A DNA stretch of 64,000 nucleotides from Gallionellaceae bacterium. Its GTDB lineage: Bacteria > Pseudomonadota > Gammaproteobacteria > Burkholderiales > Thiobacillaceae. Location of the stretch: contig JAQTLU010000005.1 of the NCBI GenBank assembly GCA_028714735.1, positions 151,702 through 215,701 of the forward strand. The letters are read 5' to 3'. A program made the translations under genes and the position numbers. Below are positions 26,815-33,850 of the stretch, in pieces (the first letter of the stretch is position 1; every line of letters starts with the position of its first letter). The notes below the pieces were generated by a model. That model made no database searches. It saw only the letters and a program-made list of their open reading frames with translations, and had not been told where the DNA came from.

Positions 26815-27250
26815 CGGCAGCGCATTACTTTTCTTGTGCGGCCAAGAAAAGTAACCAAAAGAAAGCCGCCCCGCTTCACCGCCCTTCGGGTTCCCAATTT
26901 TTCCGCCGCCGTTCAGGCGGCTGCGCAACTCGCCCTGCGGGCTCAGACAGTGCTCGCCGACTTCCCCCGAACGACAACGAAAAAATTGGCGGCTCAGAGG
27001 GGTTTGAACGGCCGCATGCGAACCTTGCCAGGTTGTTGCTGACGTCTGCATTCGCGACGCTGTTAACCCCTCTGACGGAGCCGAGGATTTCGGACTTGGC
27101 CGGGGGAAGTCGGCGAAAGGTGTCTGAGCGCAGCGAGTTCTTTCGCCGCCCGGACAAGTCCGGAATCCTCGGGGTTTCGACGGAAGCGGGGCGTGTTTTC
27201 TTTGGTTACTTTCTTTGCACGAGCAAAGAAAGTAACTGGCCGCCGGGCCA
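26815..27250. repeat. Large intergenic palindromic repeat element
   Basis: Two strong hairpins bound the element: a 12-bp stem at 26825-26836/26843-26854 and a 14-bp stem at 27205-27218/27223-27236, both built on TTACTTTCTT-like arms. Inside, segments repeat in inverted order: GCCGACTTCCCCCG (near 26949) against CGGGGGAAGTCGGC (near 27101), and CTCAGAGGGGTT (near 26993) against AACCCCTCTGA. The ends are therefore imperfect inverted repeats. Short frames within it read ARAKKVT-like peptides that recur as spurious genes in many proteobacterial genomes. I see no transposase, so it would be non-autonomous. The flanks (26733-26814 and 27251-27287) hold no gene. Confidence 0.75.
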
Positions 27251-27287
27251 CCCCCGGCCAATGCCCTTCAACAGAAACAACAAGGTC

Positions 27288-27836
27288 TCAAGCAGACGGC
27301 ATCCGAATCGCCGACTTCGGCCGGAACGCCTTGACCACCTCGTCCCGGGTCTCCAGGTACGGCCCGCCGATCAGATCGACGCCGTAGGGCACGGCGGCGA
27401 AGACGCCATCCAGGGTTTCCTTGATCGCCTTGGGCTGGCCGGGCAGGTTGAGGATCAGGCAGGACCCGCGCGTCACGCCGACCTGGCGCGACAGGATCGC
27501 GGTCGGTACGTATTTCAGGCTGACCGCGCGCATCTGCTCGCCGAAACCGGGCAGCACCTTGTCGGCCACCGCCAGGGTCGCCTCCGGGGTGACGTCGCGT
27601 GGCGCCGGGCCGGTACCGCCGGTGGTGAGCACCAGGCAGCATTGTCCGGCCAGTTCGATCAGGGTCTGCTCGATCACCGGCTGTTCGTCCGGGATCAGCC
27701 GTTCGACGAAGGTCAGCGGGTTGTGCAGCGCGGCGGCCAGCCAGTCCTTCAGGGCCGGCAGGCCCTGGTCCTGGTAGACGCCGGAACTGGCGCGGTCGCT
27801 GATGGAAACGATGCCGATGGTGGCGGGGTCATGCAT
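27288..27836 (-). CDS. mogA: Molybdopterin adenylyltransferase
   Basis: This gene encodes 182 residues. MogA adenylates molybdopterin before molybdenum insertion, in the cytoplasm. The family blocks are TIGIVSISDRASSGVYQD at the start, the nucleotide-binding loop LVLTTGGTGPAPRDVTPEAT, and GSCLILNLPGQPKAI. The length is typical. It follows dsrA by 84 bp on the same strand, so it could share the dsrA transcript, but MogA has no known functional link to sulfite reductase. Confidence 0.92.
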   Translation of the reverse strand: MHDPATIGIVSISDRASSGVYQDQGLPALKDWLAAALHNPLTFVERLIPDEQPVIEQTLIELAGQCCLVLTTGGTGPAPRDVTPEATLAVADKVLPGFGEQMRAVSLKYVPTAILSRQVGVTRGSCLILNLPGQPKAIKETLDGVFAAVPYGVDLIGGPYLETRDEVVKAFRPKSAIRMPSA

Positions 27837-27920
27837 GGCGGTATGGGATGGGGTTGAGAACGCCCCTGTTTACCATTTTCCGCCGCAGCCTGCATTGACC
27901 ACCGCCACACAGTCGGCCAA

Positions 27921-29231
27921 TCAGGCCGCCTTGGCCAGTTTCTCCTCGGCCTTGCGGGCAAACCACTTCTCCGCCTCCTCGTCCCAGGTGTCGGTACGGA
28001 CATAGGGGTTGGTGCGCGGGTGCAGGATCATGTTCGGATCGACCTCCAGGCCGATGCCTTCGAGGAAATTGATCAGGCCGATGCGCTCGATCATCTCGCC
28101 GGTACGCTCGTGCTCGAGGGCGTTTTCGGCAAAGAAGTCGAGGATGCTGCGGGCCAGGTCGTTCAGCTTCTCGAAGTCCTCGTCGGTCTCCAGCTTCATG
28201 AACGGGATGATCACGGTGCCCATGGTGGCGCCGATCTTCAGCACGCCCTTGCCGCCGGCCAGGATGGTGACGCCCTTGTCGAGGCCAGGCAGCAGGGCGC
28301 CGGGCATGACGTTCAGGCAGTGCATGCAGCGCACGCAGTTGTGGTTGTCGATGACCATCTCGGTTTCCAGGCCGACCCGCAGCACCGACTCGTGCACCTT
28401 GGCCGGTGAACCGGCGTCGCGCAGGGTGATCGCCTTGGTCGGACACAGGCTCACCACCATGTTGACCAGGTCGTTCATGCTGTGGTCGGCCATCCAGTCC
28501 TTGGCGATCGCCTCATCGGTGCGGATGTTGTCGCGCCAGGTGCCGATGGTGGCCATGTCGGAACGCTGGATCGAGTTGACGCAATCGTTCGGGCAACCGG
28601 AGAACTTGAACTTGAACTTGTACGGCAGGCTGGGCCGGTGCATGTCGTCGATGTTGCGGTTGATCACCGTGCGCAGGGCGCGCGCCTCGTCGTAGCAGGA
28701 CATCTCGCAGCGTGCCGCGCCGACGCAGGACATCGAGGTGCGCAGGGCCGGCCCGGCGCCGCCGAGGTCAAAGCCCAGGGCGTTGAGGTTGTCGAAGGCC
28801 TTCTGCACATTCGCGGAATTGATGCCCTGGAACATGATGTCGCCCGACTGGCCGTGGAAGGCGATCAGGCCCGAGCCGCCGGCATCCATCCAGGCATCGC
28901 ACAGATTGCGCAGCAGGTCGGAGCTGTAATGCATGCCGGCCGGGGGCTGCACGCGCAGGGTATGGAATTCGGCAGCATCCGGGAACAAAGGCTTGCCGTC
29001 CTCGCCCTTCAACTCGGTAAAGCGCGGGATGATGCCGCCGCCATAGCCGATCACGCCGACGGTGCCCCCCTTCCAGTAGCCCTTGCGGGTTTCGTAGGAG
29101 GTCTCCAACTGGCCGAGCAGGTCGGCCATCATCGGGTTTTCCCCGGCCAGGCGTTTCAGGCCGGTGACGAAGGAAGGCCAGGGACCGGATTCCAGTTCGT
29201 CCAGCATCGGGGTGTCGGGTAGTTTTTTCAT
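27921..29231 (-). CDS. dsrA: Dissimilatory sulfite reductase alpha subunit, orphan copy
   Basis: This gene encodes 436 residues; GGAGGA precedes the ATG. DsrA pairs with DsrB in a sirohaem enzyme that, in sulfur oxidisers, works in reverse on stored sulfur. The sirohaem/4Fe-4S cysteines are all present in the order C169-x5-C175 (SCVGAARC) and C213-x3-C217 (GCPNDC). The inserted ferredoxin domain has C263 (SLCPTKAI) and C299-x2-C302-x2-C305 (CVRCMHC). The protein therefore looks complete and functional. However, no dsrB, dsrC or other dsr gene is next to it: mogA lies downstream and trkH diverges upstream. It has its own promoter-like sequence. It may be a second copy, or the main dsr locus may lie elsewhere. 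Confidence 0.92.
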   Translation of the reverse strand: MKKLPDTPMLDELESGPWPSFVTGLKRLAGENPMMADLLGQLETSYETRKGYWKGGTVGVIGYGGGIIPRFTELKGEDGKPLFPDAAEFHTLRVQPPAGMHYSSDLLRNLCDAWMDAGGSGLIAFHGQSGDIMFQGINSANVQKAFDNLNALGFDLGGAGPALRTSMSCVGAARCEMSCYDEARALRTVINRNIDDMHRPSLPYKFKFKFSGCPNDCVNSIQRSDMATIGTWRDNIRTDEAIAKDWMADHSMNDLVNMVVSLCPTKAITLRDAGSPAKVHESVLRVGLETEMVIDNHNCVRCMHCLNVMPGALLPGLDKGVTILAGGKGVLKIGATMGTVIIPFMKLETDEDFEKLNDLARSILDFFAENALEHERTGEMIERIGLINFLEGIGLEVDPNMILHPRTNPYVRTDTWDEEAEKWFARKAEEKLAKAA

Positions 29232-29269
29232 GATGGCTTCCTCCAGAATGAACCGGCTATTACTCTAGT

Positions 29270-29297
29270 AATTTAGTCGGATATATCCGGAAGTCAA
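29270..29297 (-). promoter_or_regulatory. dsrA promoter with operator-like palindrome in the spacer
   Basis: On the minus strand, TTGACT (29292-29297) and TAAATT (29270-29275) are separated by 16 bp. The spacer contains the perfect 12-bp palindrome CGGATATATCCG (29278-29289). A regulator bound there would sit between the -35 and -10 elements. The -35 is strong, and the -10 matches four of six consensus bases. Confidence 0.5.
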
Positions 29298-29430
29298 TTT
29301 CACGCGGCCTGTCAGGCCAGGTTTTAAGTAAGTTGTAAGTGTGATCTGGCATGATGATGTCTTTCGTCATCGGCCTCGGTGTGCGCATTCGCTCGACAAC
29401 AACAGGTTGCTGCCCGGTACCGCCCTGACC

Positions 29431-30894
29431 ATGATGCAACGGCGGCTGGCCCCCATCGTCAAGGTGCTCGGCATCGTGATCACCGTATTCGGCATCTCGA
29501 TGCTGTTGCCGCTCGTCGTCTCGCTGTTCATCCAGGACAACGCCCAGACCTCCTACGATGAGTCCGTCGCCATCACGGTCGGCACCGGCCTGCTGCTCTG
29601 GCTGCTGACCCTGCGCGACCGGAGCGAACTCAAGTACCGCGACGGTTTCCTGCTGGTGGTCCTGATCTGGACCATCCTGCCCCTGTTCGCCGCCCTGCCG
29701 CTGCTGATCTACCTGCCCGGCCTGTCGTTCACCGACGCCTATTTCGAGACCGTATCCGGCCTGACCACCACCGGCGCGACCACGCTGTCCGGCCTGGACG
29801 CCCTGGCGCCCTCGATCAACCTGTGGCGCACCCAGATGCACCTGATCGGCGGCATGGGCGTGATCGTGCTGGTGACCGCCATCCTGCCCCTGCTGGGCGT
29901 CGGCGGCCGCCAGATGTTCAAGGCCGAGTCGCCCACCCCAATGAAGGACGAAAAGCTCACCCCGCGCATGGCCGAGACCGCCAAGGGCCTCTGGGCGGTC
30001 TACCTGCTGATCACCCTGGCCTGCTTCGGCGCCTACTGGCTGGCCGGCATGACCTGGATCGATGCCCTGACCCACGCCTTCTCGGTGATGGGCCTGGGCG
30101 GTTTCTCCTCGCACGACGCCAGCCTCGGCTACTTCCACTCGGTCACCCTGGAAGTCATCACCATGGTGTTCGCGCTGATCGCCGGCATCAACTTCTCGAC
30201 CCATTTCATGGTGCTGCGCCAACTCAGCCTGAGACCCTATCGCTTCGACCCGGAAGTGCGCTGGTTCCTGATCGTGGTGCTCGGCTCCTGCCTGGCCCTG
30301 GCCCTGTTTCTCTGGCTGAAGGGGGTCTACCTGGATTTCCCTACCGCGCTGCGCTATGCCAGCTTCAACACCATTTCGATCGCCACCACGCTCGGCCTGG
30401 CGACCTACGATTACAATCTCTGGCCTTACTTCGCCGGCCTCTGGATGCTGCTGCTCAGCAGCTTCAGTTCCAGCGCCGGCTCCACCGGCGGCGGCATCAA
30501 GATGATGCGGGCGATCCTGCTCTACAAGCAGGTGCGCCGGGAAATTGCCAAGCTGCTGCATCCCAAGGCCGAGATTCCGGTCAAGATGGGCGCGGCGGTA
30601 GTGCCGAACAAGATCATGTATGCGGTGCTGGCCTTCTTCTTCATCTATGTCGCCGCCATCGTCATCCTGTCCCTGCTGCTCAGCGCCAGCGGGCTCGACG
30701 TGTTCAGCTCCTTCACGGCCATCGTCGCCACCATCAACAACACCGGCCCCGGCCTCGGCCAGGTCGGCCCGGCCACCACCTATGCCGTGCTGACCGATTT
30801 CCAGACCTGGGTATGCATCTTCTCGATGCTGCTGGGACGCCTGGAACTGTTCACCTTGCTGGTGGTGCTGACGCCGCACTTCTGGCGGAAATAG
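29431..30894 (+). CDS. trkH: Trk system potassium uptake protein TrkH
   Basis: This gene encodes about 487 residues from ATG 29431 (29434 is also possible). It is the channel-like subunit of the Trk potassium importer in the inner membrane. The four selectivity-filter loops are recognisable: VSGLTTTGATTL, MGLGGFSSHD, STGGGIK with the nearby IATTLGLATYD, and NNTGPGLGQVG. The length matches the family. The regulatory partner TrkA is not in the window. The 3' end overlaps the convergent M48 peptidase gene by 44 bp. Confidence 0.93.
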   Translation: MMQRRLAPIVKVLGIVITVFGISMLLPLVVSLFIQDNAQTSYDESVAITVGTGLLLWLLTLRDRSELKYRDGFLLVVLIWTILPLFAALPLLIYLPGLSFTDAYFETVSGLTTTGATTLSGLDALAPSINLWRTQMHLIGGMGVIVLVTAILPLLGVGGRQMFKAESPTPMKDEKLTPRMAETAKGLWAVYLLITLACFGAYWLAGMTWIDALTHAFSVMGLGGFSSHDASLGYFHSVTLEVITMVFALIAGINFSTHFMVLRQLSLRPYRFDPEVRWFLIVVLGSCLALALFLWLKGVYLDFPTALRYASFNTISIATTLGLATYDYNLWPYFAGLWMLLLSSFSSSAGSTGGGIKMMRAILLYKQVRREIAKLLHPKAEIPVKMGAAVVPNKIMYAVLAFFFIYVAAIVILSLLLSASGLDVFSSFTAIVATINNTGPGLGQVGPATTYAVLTDFQTWVCIFSMLLGRLELFTLLVVLTPHFWRK

Positions 30895-31978
30895 CGGCCC
30901 GGATGGCGGCCCAATCGTACGGCAGCGGCGCGGCCGGGTAGTCGCCCTCTGCGGCGATGGCGCGGCGCAGGTTGTCGATGCGCTCCGCGGTCGCCGGGTG
31001 GCTGGACAGGAAGGCCGGGACGGCCCCCTCGCTCTGCGCCAGCCTGGCGAAGAAGCCGACTAGGCCGTCGGGCGCGATGCCAGCCCGCTTCAGGGCCTTG
31101 AGGCCGCCCAGATCGGCCTGCCGTTCCAGGTCGCGGCCATAGGCCATGCCGCCCAACTGTTCCGCCATGCCGGCCCAGATCCCGCCCGAGGCATCGCCCA
31201 TAGCCAGCGCCAGCAGCGCCCGCCAGCCCAGGCCATGGATCATGTTCTTCAGGGAATGGCGCAGTTCGACGTGCTGGACCTCATGCGCCAGCACCCCGGC
31301 CACCTCCTCGGCGCTGTCGGCCGTCCTGATCAGGCCGCTGTAGACCACCACGTAGCCGCCCGGCATGGCGAAGGCATTGACCTCCGGGCTGTCGGCGACG
31401 AACCATTGGTAATGGTATTTCGAACCGGCGGTGAGCCGGTCGCCGATGGCCTGGACCATGGCCGGCGCCGGCCCGGCCTCGACCAGCTTCAGGCTCGGCC
31501 GCATCTGGGCGAAGGCCAGATCGCCGAGTTGCTGCTCCTGGGCCAGGCTGACCTGGCCGGCCGCCCAGCCGGCAATGCGGTCGGCGTTGGCCAGAAACAG
31601 GCCCAGCAGGATGAAGGGCAGCAGGACGAAGGCGCCGACCAGACCGAAGCCGATCCGGAAGCGCAGGCTGCGGGCGCGATCGCGGCGGCCATGCCGGTCG
31701 AGTTGTGCCGCCAGGGCCGCCGGCGCACCGGCCAGCAAGCGTTCGGCCTCGGCCGAGGAGGGCAACAATACCGCGACCGTGCCGCCTTCGCCGGGCCATT
31801 CCAGCAGCCACTGGCGGCCGTCGAAGCCACCATGCTTCACGGTCAGCCGCTCGGCCGGCACGGCCAGGCGGGTATCGCCATAACTGATCCGGAGCAGCAA
31901 ACCGGCAAACTGCGCCCGAGCCAGGACCCCGCCGGCATCGACCCCGGGCGCAAACAGATGAACCTTGATGCTTTCCAT
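30851..31978 (-). CDS. M48 family membrane metallopeptidase
   Basis: This gene encodes 375 residues. A beta-rich N-terminal domain (about 1-90) and one transmembrane helix (about 110-132) precede the peptidase domain. The zinc site is VLAHEVQHVELRH (HExxH) with the third ligand in LERQADLGGLKAL. SSHPATAERIDNLR near the end is the usual M48C tail. It is probably an envelope quality-control protease like the BepA/LoiP group, with the active domain outside the cytoplasm. It converges on trkH with a 44-bp overlap and diverges from the nitroreductase-family gene. Confidence 0.88.
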   Translation of the reverse strand: MESIKVHLFAPGVDAGGVLARAQFAGLLLRISYGDTRLAVPAERLTVKHGGFDGRQWLLEWPGEGGTVAVLLPSSAEAERLLAGAPAALAAQLDRHGRRDRARSLRFRIGFGLVGAFVLLPFILLGLFLANADRIAGWAAGQVSLAQEQQLGDLAFAQMRPSLKLVEAGPAPAMVQAIGDRLTAGSKYHYQWFVADSPEVNAFAMPGGYVVVYSGLIRTADSAEEVAGVLAHEVQHVELRHSLKNMIHGLGWRALLALAMGDASGGIWAGMAEQLGGMAYGRDLERQADLGGLKALKRAGIAPDGLVGFFARLAQSEGAVPAFLSSHPATAERIDNLRRAIAAEGDYPAAPLPYDWAAIRAAISARSAASAPPAR

Positions 31979-32068
31979 GCCATTACCTCGTTGCCGACGG
32001 GGTCAAGACGTGCAGCCTGTCCAACCCGATCCGGATAGAATGCCGGCATTCTCTTACCGTATCGCATC

Positions 32069-32677
32069 ATGAACCAGAAAATCCTCGACCTTTTCCGCCG
32101 CCGCTACGCCTGTCATTCCTTTTTGCACGACCGCGCCATCGCCCAGGCCGACCTCGACACCGTTCTCGAAGCCGGCCGTCTGTCGCCCTCCTCCTTCGGA
32201 CTGGAACACTGGAAGTTCCTGGTGGTCACCCAGGCGGAGGAAAAGGCGCGCCTGCAGGCCGTCTGCTTCAACCAGCCGCAGGTCGGCGACGCCTCGGTGG
32301 TGGTGGTGATCCTGGCCAAGATCGCCGACATGGACCCCGACACCGATTACATCAAGGCCCTGATGGCGCGTGAATACCCGGGCGAAGCGCTGGCCCAGGC
32401 GCTGGCCAACTACCGCGGTTTCCACGCCGCCACCGACGTCAAGGCCTGGAGCATCAGCCAGTGCCACATCGCCGCCGCCAACATGATGACCGCCGCCGCC
32501 GCGGTCGGCCTCGACTCCTGCGCCATCGGCGGTTTCCTGGCCGACGAGGTGAAGAAGATCCTGGCCATCGACGGCGACCGTTACGAGATCGCCCTGATCC
32601 TGCCGCTCGGCTACTGCGCCGAGCCGGCACCGGAGAAACAGCGCCTGCCGCTGTCGGAACTGGTCGAGTACCGCTGA
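32069..32677 (+). CDS. Nitroreductase-family NAD(P)H-dependent oxidoreductase
   Basis: This gene encodes 202 residues. These are FMN-binding dimers that use NAD(P)H to reduce nitro compounds or quinones. The N-terminal DLFRRRYACHSF and the FMN-contact block EAGRLSPSSFGLEHWKFLVV are typical, as are AVGLDSCAIGGF and the final LPLGYCAEPAPEKQR. It is closest in pattern to the NfsB/YfkO type. It stands alone and ends at a shared hairpin before the convergent purU. Confidence 0.88.
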   Translation: MNQKILDLFRRRYACHSFLHDRAIAQADLDTVLEAGRLSPSSFGLEHWKFLVVTQAEEKARLQAVCFNQPQVGDASVVVVILAKIADMDPDTDYIKALMAREYPGEALAQALANYRGFHAATDVKAWSISQCHIAAANMMTAAAAVGLDSCAIGGFLADEVKKILAIDGDRYEIALILPLGYCAEPAPEKQRLPLSELVEYR

Positions 32678-32686
32678 GCCGGCCCC

Positions 32687-32712
32687 GTCGTCCCCGCCTG
32701 CGCGGGGATGAC
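32687..32712. terminator. Hairpin between convergent genes
   Basis: The stem GTC-G-TCCCCGC with loop CTGC and GCGGGGA-T-GAC gives ten pairs plus one G-T wobble, followed by AAAA. It lies between the ends of the nitroreductase-family gene and purU, so it may terminate both. The CCCCGC...GCGGGGATGAC form also resembles a widespread intergenic repeat. Confidence 0.5.
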
Positions 32713-32717
32713 AAAAC

Positions 32718-33572
32718 CTAGTCGAACACCACCGTCTTGTTGCCGTAGACCAGGATGCGGTTGTCGATATGCCAGCGCACGGCGCGCGACAGCACCACCT
32801 TTTCCAGGTCGGCGCCCTTCTGCACCAGGTCTTCCAGGTCGTCGCGATGACTGATGCGGACCACGTCCTGCTCGATGATCGGGCCGTCGTCGAGTATCTC
32901 GGTGACGTAGTGGCTGGTCGCGCCGATCAGCTTGACGCCGCGCTCGAACGCCCGCTGGTACGGCTTGGCGCCGTGGAAGGCGGGCAGGAAGGAGTGGTGG
33001 ATGTTGATCACCCGGCCCTCCCACTGGCGGATGAATTCCGGCGACAACACCTGCATGTAGCGGGCCAGAACGATGAAGTCGACGTGGTGGGCCGCCATCA
33101 GGGCCATCTGCTGCTGCTCGGCCTCGGCCTTGTTGTCCTTGCTCATCGCGATGTGGACAAAGGGGATGTCGTAGGCCTCGGCCAGCCAGTGGGTATCCGG
33201 GTGGTTGCTGACGATCAGGGGAATCTCGCAGTACAGCTCGCCGGCATGGTGGCGATAGAGCAGGTCGGCCAGGCAATGGTCGAACTTGGACACGAACACG
33301 GCCAGCCTGGGCTTCACGCTGGACAGCGAGAGCCGCCATTGCATCTGGTGCTGTTCGGCGATCGGCGCGAAGGCCTCCTCGAAGCGGTGGATGCCCAGTT
33401 CGAAACCGTCCAGCTCCCATTCCACCCGCATCAGGAACAGACCGGCGACCTTGTCCTGGTGCTGGTCGGCATGAAGGATGTTGGCGTTGTGGGAATAGAG
33501 AAAGTTGGCGATGGCGGCGACCAGACCCTTGCGGTCGGGGCAGGACACCAGCAGACAGGCGGTATTGCGCAT
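32718..33572 (-). CDS. purU: Formyltetrahydrofolate deformylase
   Basis: This gene encodes 284 residues. The enzyme hydrolyses 10-formyl-THF to formate and THF, balancing one-carbon pools. The N-terminal ACT domain (about 1-80) begins ACLLVSCPDRKGLVAAIANF. The catalytic domain is related to GAR transformylase, with IVLARYMQVLSPEF, INIHHSFLPAFHGAKPY and GATSHYVTEILDDGPII. The catalytic histidine and aspartate of the family lie in the last two blocks. The length is normal. Confidence 0.94.
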   Translation of the reverse strand: MRNTACLLVSCPDRKGLVAAIANFLYSHNANILHADQHQDKVAGLFLMRVEWELDGFELGIHRFEEAFAPIAEQHQMQWRLSLSSVKPRLAVFVSKFDHCLADLLYRHHAGELYCEIPLIVSNHPDTHWLAEAYDIPFVHIAMSKDNKAEAEQQQMALMAAHHVDFIVLARYMQVLSPEFIRQWEGRVINIHHSFLPAFHGAKPYQRAFERGVKLIGATSHYVTEILDDGPIIEQDVVRISHRDDLEDLVQKGADLEKVVLSRAVRWHIDNRILVYGNKTVVFD

Positions 33573-33683
33573 TTTTTAATCAGGCTTAGCGGGCTCGAAG
33601 GGCCGCATTTTACGCTATAGAGCCCCTTCCCCGGCCTGGACGCCCGTATTTTCAAGGCCTTCCGAAGGACCTGAAAAAACCGG

Positions 33684-33711
33684 TTGACTGTTCGACCCGG
33701 CACACTAGAAT
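33684..33711 (+). promoter_or_regulatory. nrdA promoter
   Basis: TTGACT (33684-33689) and TAGAAT (33706-33711) are separated by 16 bp. The -10 matches five of six consensus bases and lies inside an NrdR box, so NrdR binding would block RNA polymerase. Confidence 0.6.
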
Positions 33712-33717
33712 TAGCGC
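33702..33717 (+). promoter_or_regulatory. NrdR box 1
   Basis: ACACTAGAATTAGCGC fits the NrdR consensus (roughly ACACWATATWTWGTGT) at most positions. It overlaps the -10 element of the nrdA promoter. Confidence 0.65.
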
Positions 33718-33732
33718 CACAACCTCAAACAA

Positions 33733-33748
33733 ACACTATATTTAGCGT
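33733..33748 (+). promoter_or_regulatory. NrdR box 2
   Basis: ACACTATATTTAGCGT is a near-perfect NrdR box, 31 bp (three helical turns) from box 1. Paired boxes at this spacing are the known arrangement for NrdR repression of ribonucleotide reductase genes. The remaining 100 bp to nrdA is an A-rich leader. Confidence 0.75.
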
Positions 33749-33850
33749 TTCCTAATAAACAACCGGAAGCGCAAAAACTGCGAAAAACTGAAAAACAAGC
33801 CGCACGGCCCCGTGCCACGCGGCGTCTTTCGTTTAAAAGGAGACCTAGGG

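Noticed and set aside
26836..27261. Several 60-90 codon frames on both strands
   Set aside because: They lie within the palindromic repeat element and share its ARAKKVT-like translations.
29260..30879. Antisense frame of 539 codons opposite trkH
   Set aside because: TrkH filter motifs fix the sense strand; the antisense product is Gln/His-rich and has no recognisable fold.
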